DNA of 64,000 nt from Paraphoma chrysanthemicola (taxonomy: Eukaryota; Ascomycota; Dothideomycetes; Pleosporales; Phaeosphaeriaceae), in the NCBI GenBank assembly GCA_020744225.1, contig JAGMWG010000019.1, positions 744,001 to 808,000 on the forward strand. Reading direction: 5' to 3'. The notes under the pieces are model-generated. The model was not told the origin of the DNA. It searched no databases and saw nothing but the letters and a program-made list of their open reading frames with translations. Positions 63,731 through 64,000 of this stretch are shown piece by piece; position 1 is the first letter of the stretch, and each line of letters opens with the position of its first letter. A program made the translations under genes and the position numbers.

Positions 63731-64000
63731 ATGTCGGTCTTCACCTCCAGACGTTGCGAGATCTGCTGCAGCACTTTACAGCAAACGTTCAGTGGCATAA
63801 ATGATGCACAGCCTCGCAGTGTACCCCACCATGCGACAAAAGATTCCCTCGTCGATTCTGTGGTGGTACGAAGCTGTCACCTGTGCCGGTTGGTTTTCAA
63901 CCATTTGAAGCTTCACTGGTCCAAACAATTCGACCCAAAGCAAGAACCGGAGATTGCAGAGCCAATGCCTATCCATCTCACAGAAGAAGACTTTGCGAAC
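63731..64000 (+). CDS. Partial, probable HET-domain-type protein (start only)
   Basis: The frame from ATG 63731 stays open for 90 codons to the window edge. It has an N-terminal CEICCSTL motif and a later SCHLCRLVFNHLK, the spaced Cys pairs that commonly precede the HET (heterokaryon incompatibility) domain in fungal proteins, whose first blocks would lie beyond the edge. The end in the window reads IHLTEEDFAN. No signal peptide. HET proteins act in non-self recognition and cell death. The assignment rests on the lead-in pattern only. Confidence 0.4.
   Translation, partial: MSVFTSRRCEICCSTLQQTFSGINDAQPRSVPHHATKDSLVDSVVVRSCHLCRLVFNHLKLHWSKQFDPKQEPEIAEPMPIHLTEEDFAN

Overview
The window reads as nuclear DNA of a filamentous ascomycete (Pezizomycotina, probably Dothideomycetes; the class is a guess from protein style). 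The evidence is dense genes on both strands, short introns (about 46-108 bp, mostly GT-AG), fungal-only families (Zn2Cys6 regulators, GH128 glucanase, CE1 esterases, a HET-like start) and conserved eukaryotic genes (RPL17, fibrillarin, tRNase Z, ATG27, ARFRP1/ARL3, PAC4). I see no rRNA, tRNA, CRISPR array or intact transposon. Thirty-four genes or likely genes and one gene relic are described. Exon structures were worked out by hand, joining reading frames at splice signals, and most keep frame exactly.

Region 1 (1-12.7 kb) is accessory metabolism: a secreted GMC oxidoreductase, a Zn2Cys6 regulator, a SnoaL-like protein, a P450, a short-chain dehydrogenase and a second regulator carrying a C2H2-like finger next to Zn2Cys6. 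A GTTCGG motif recurs upstream of the first four, which suggests a small regulon without a backbone synthase. Region 2 (13-31 kb) holds an EBP-type sterol isomerase, a FAAH-like amidase, an unrecognised 725-aa protein, a sugar transporter, a BTB-like protein, a coiled-coil protein, a secreted amidase and a GPI-anchored GH128 glucanase.

Region 3 (31.5-41.8 kb) is a core block: RPL17 and NOP1 share a promoter, followed by a six-cysteine secreted protein, an SDR with a GC-AG intron, tRNase Z and ATG27. Region 4 (41.8-53.6 kb) is sparser: a quinone-oxidoreductase-like enzyme, a decayed con-6-like gene, the divergent pair PAC4 / carnosine N-methyltransferase, a small unrecognised protein, ARFRP1 and two low-complexity proteins.

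Region 5 (54-64 kb) has a multidomain protein (STAND-type N domain, ubiquitin-like domain, zinc modules) broken by a frameshift at an A-run, then secreted hydrolases (acetylxylan-esterase-like, feruloyl-esterase-like, S10 carboxypeptidase), an alpha/beta-hydrolase with an Asp nucleophile, and the open start of a probable HET-type gene at the right edge.
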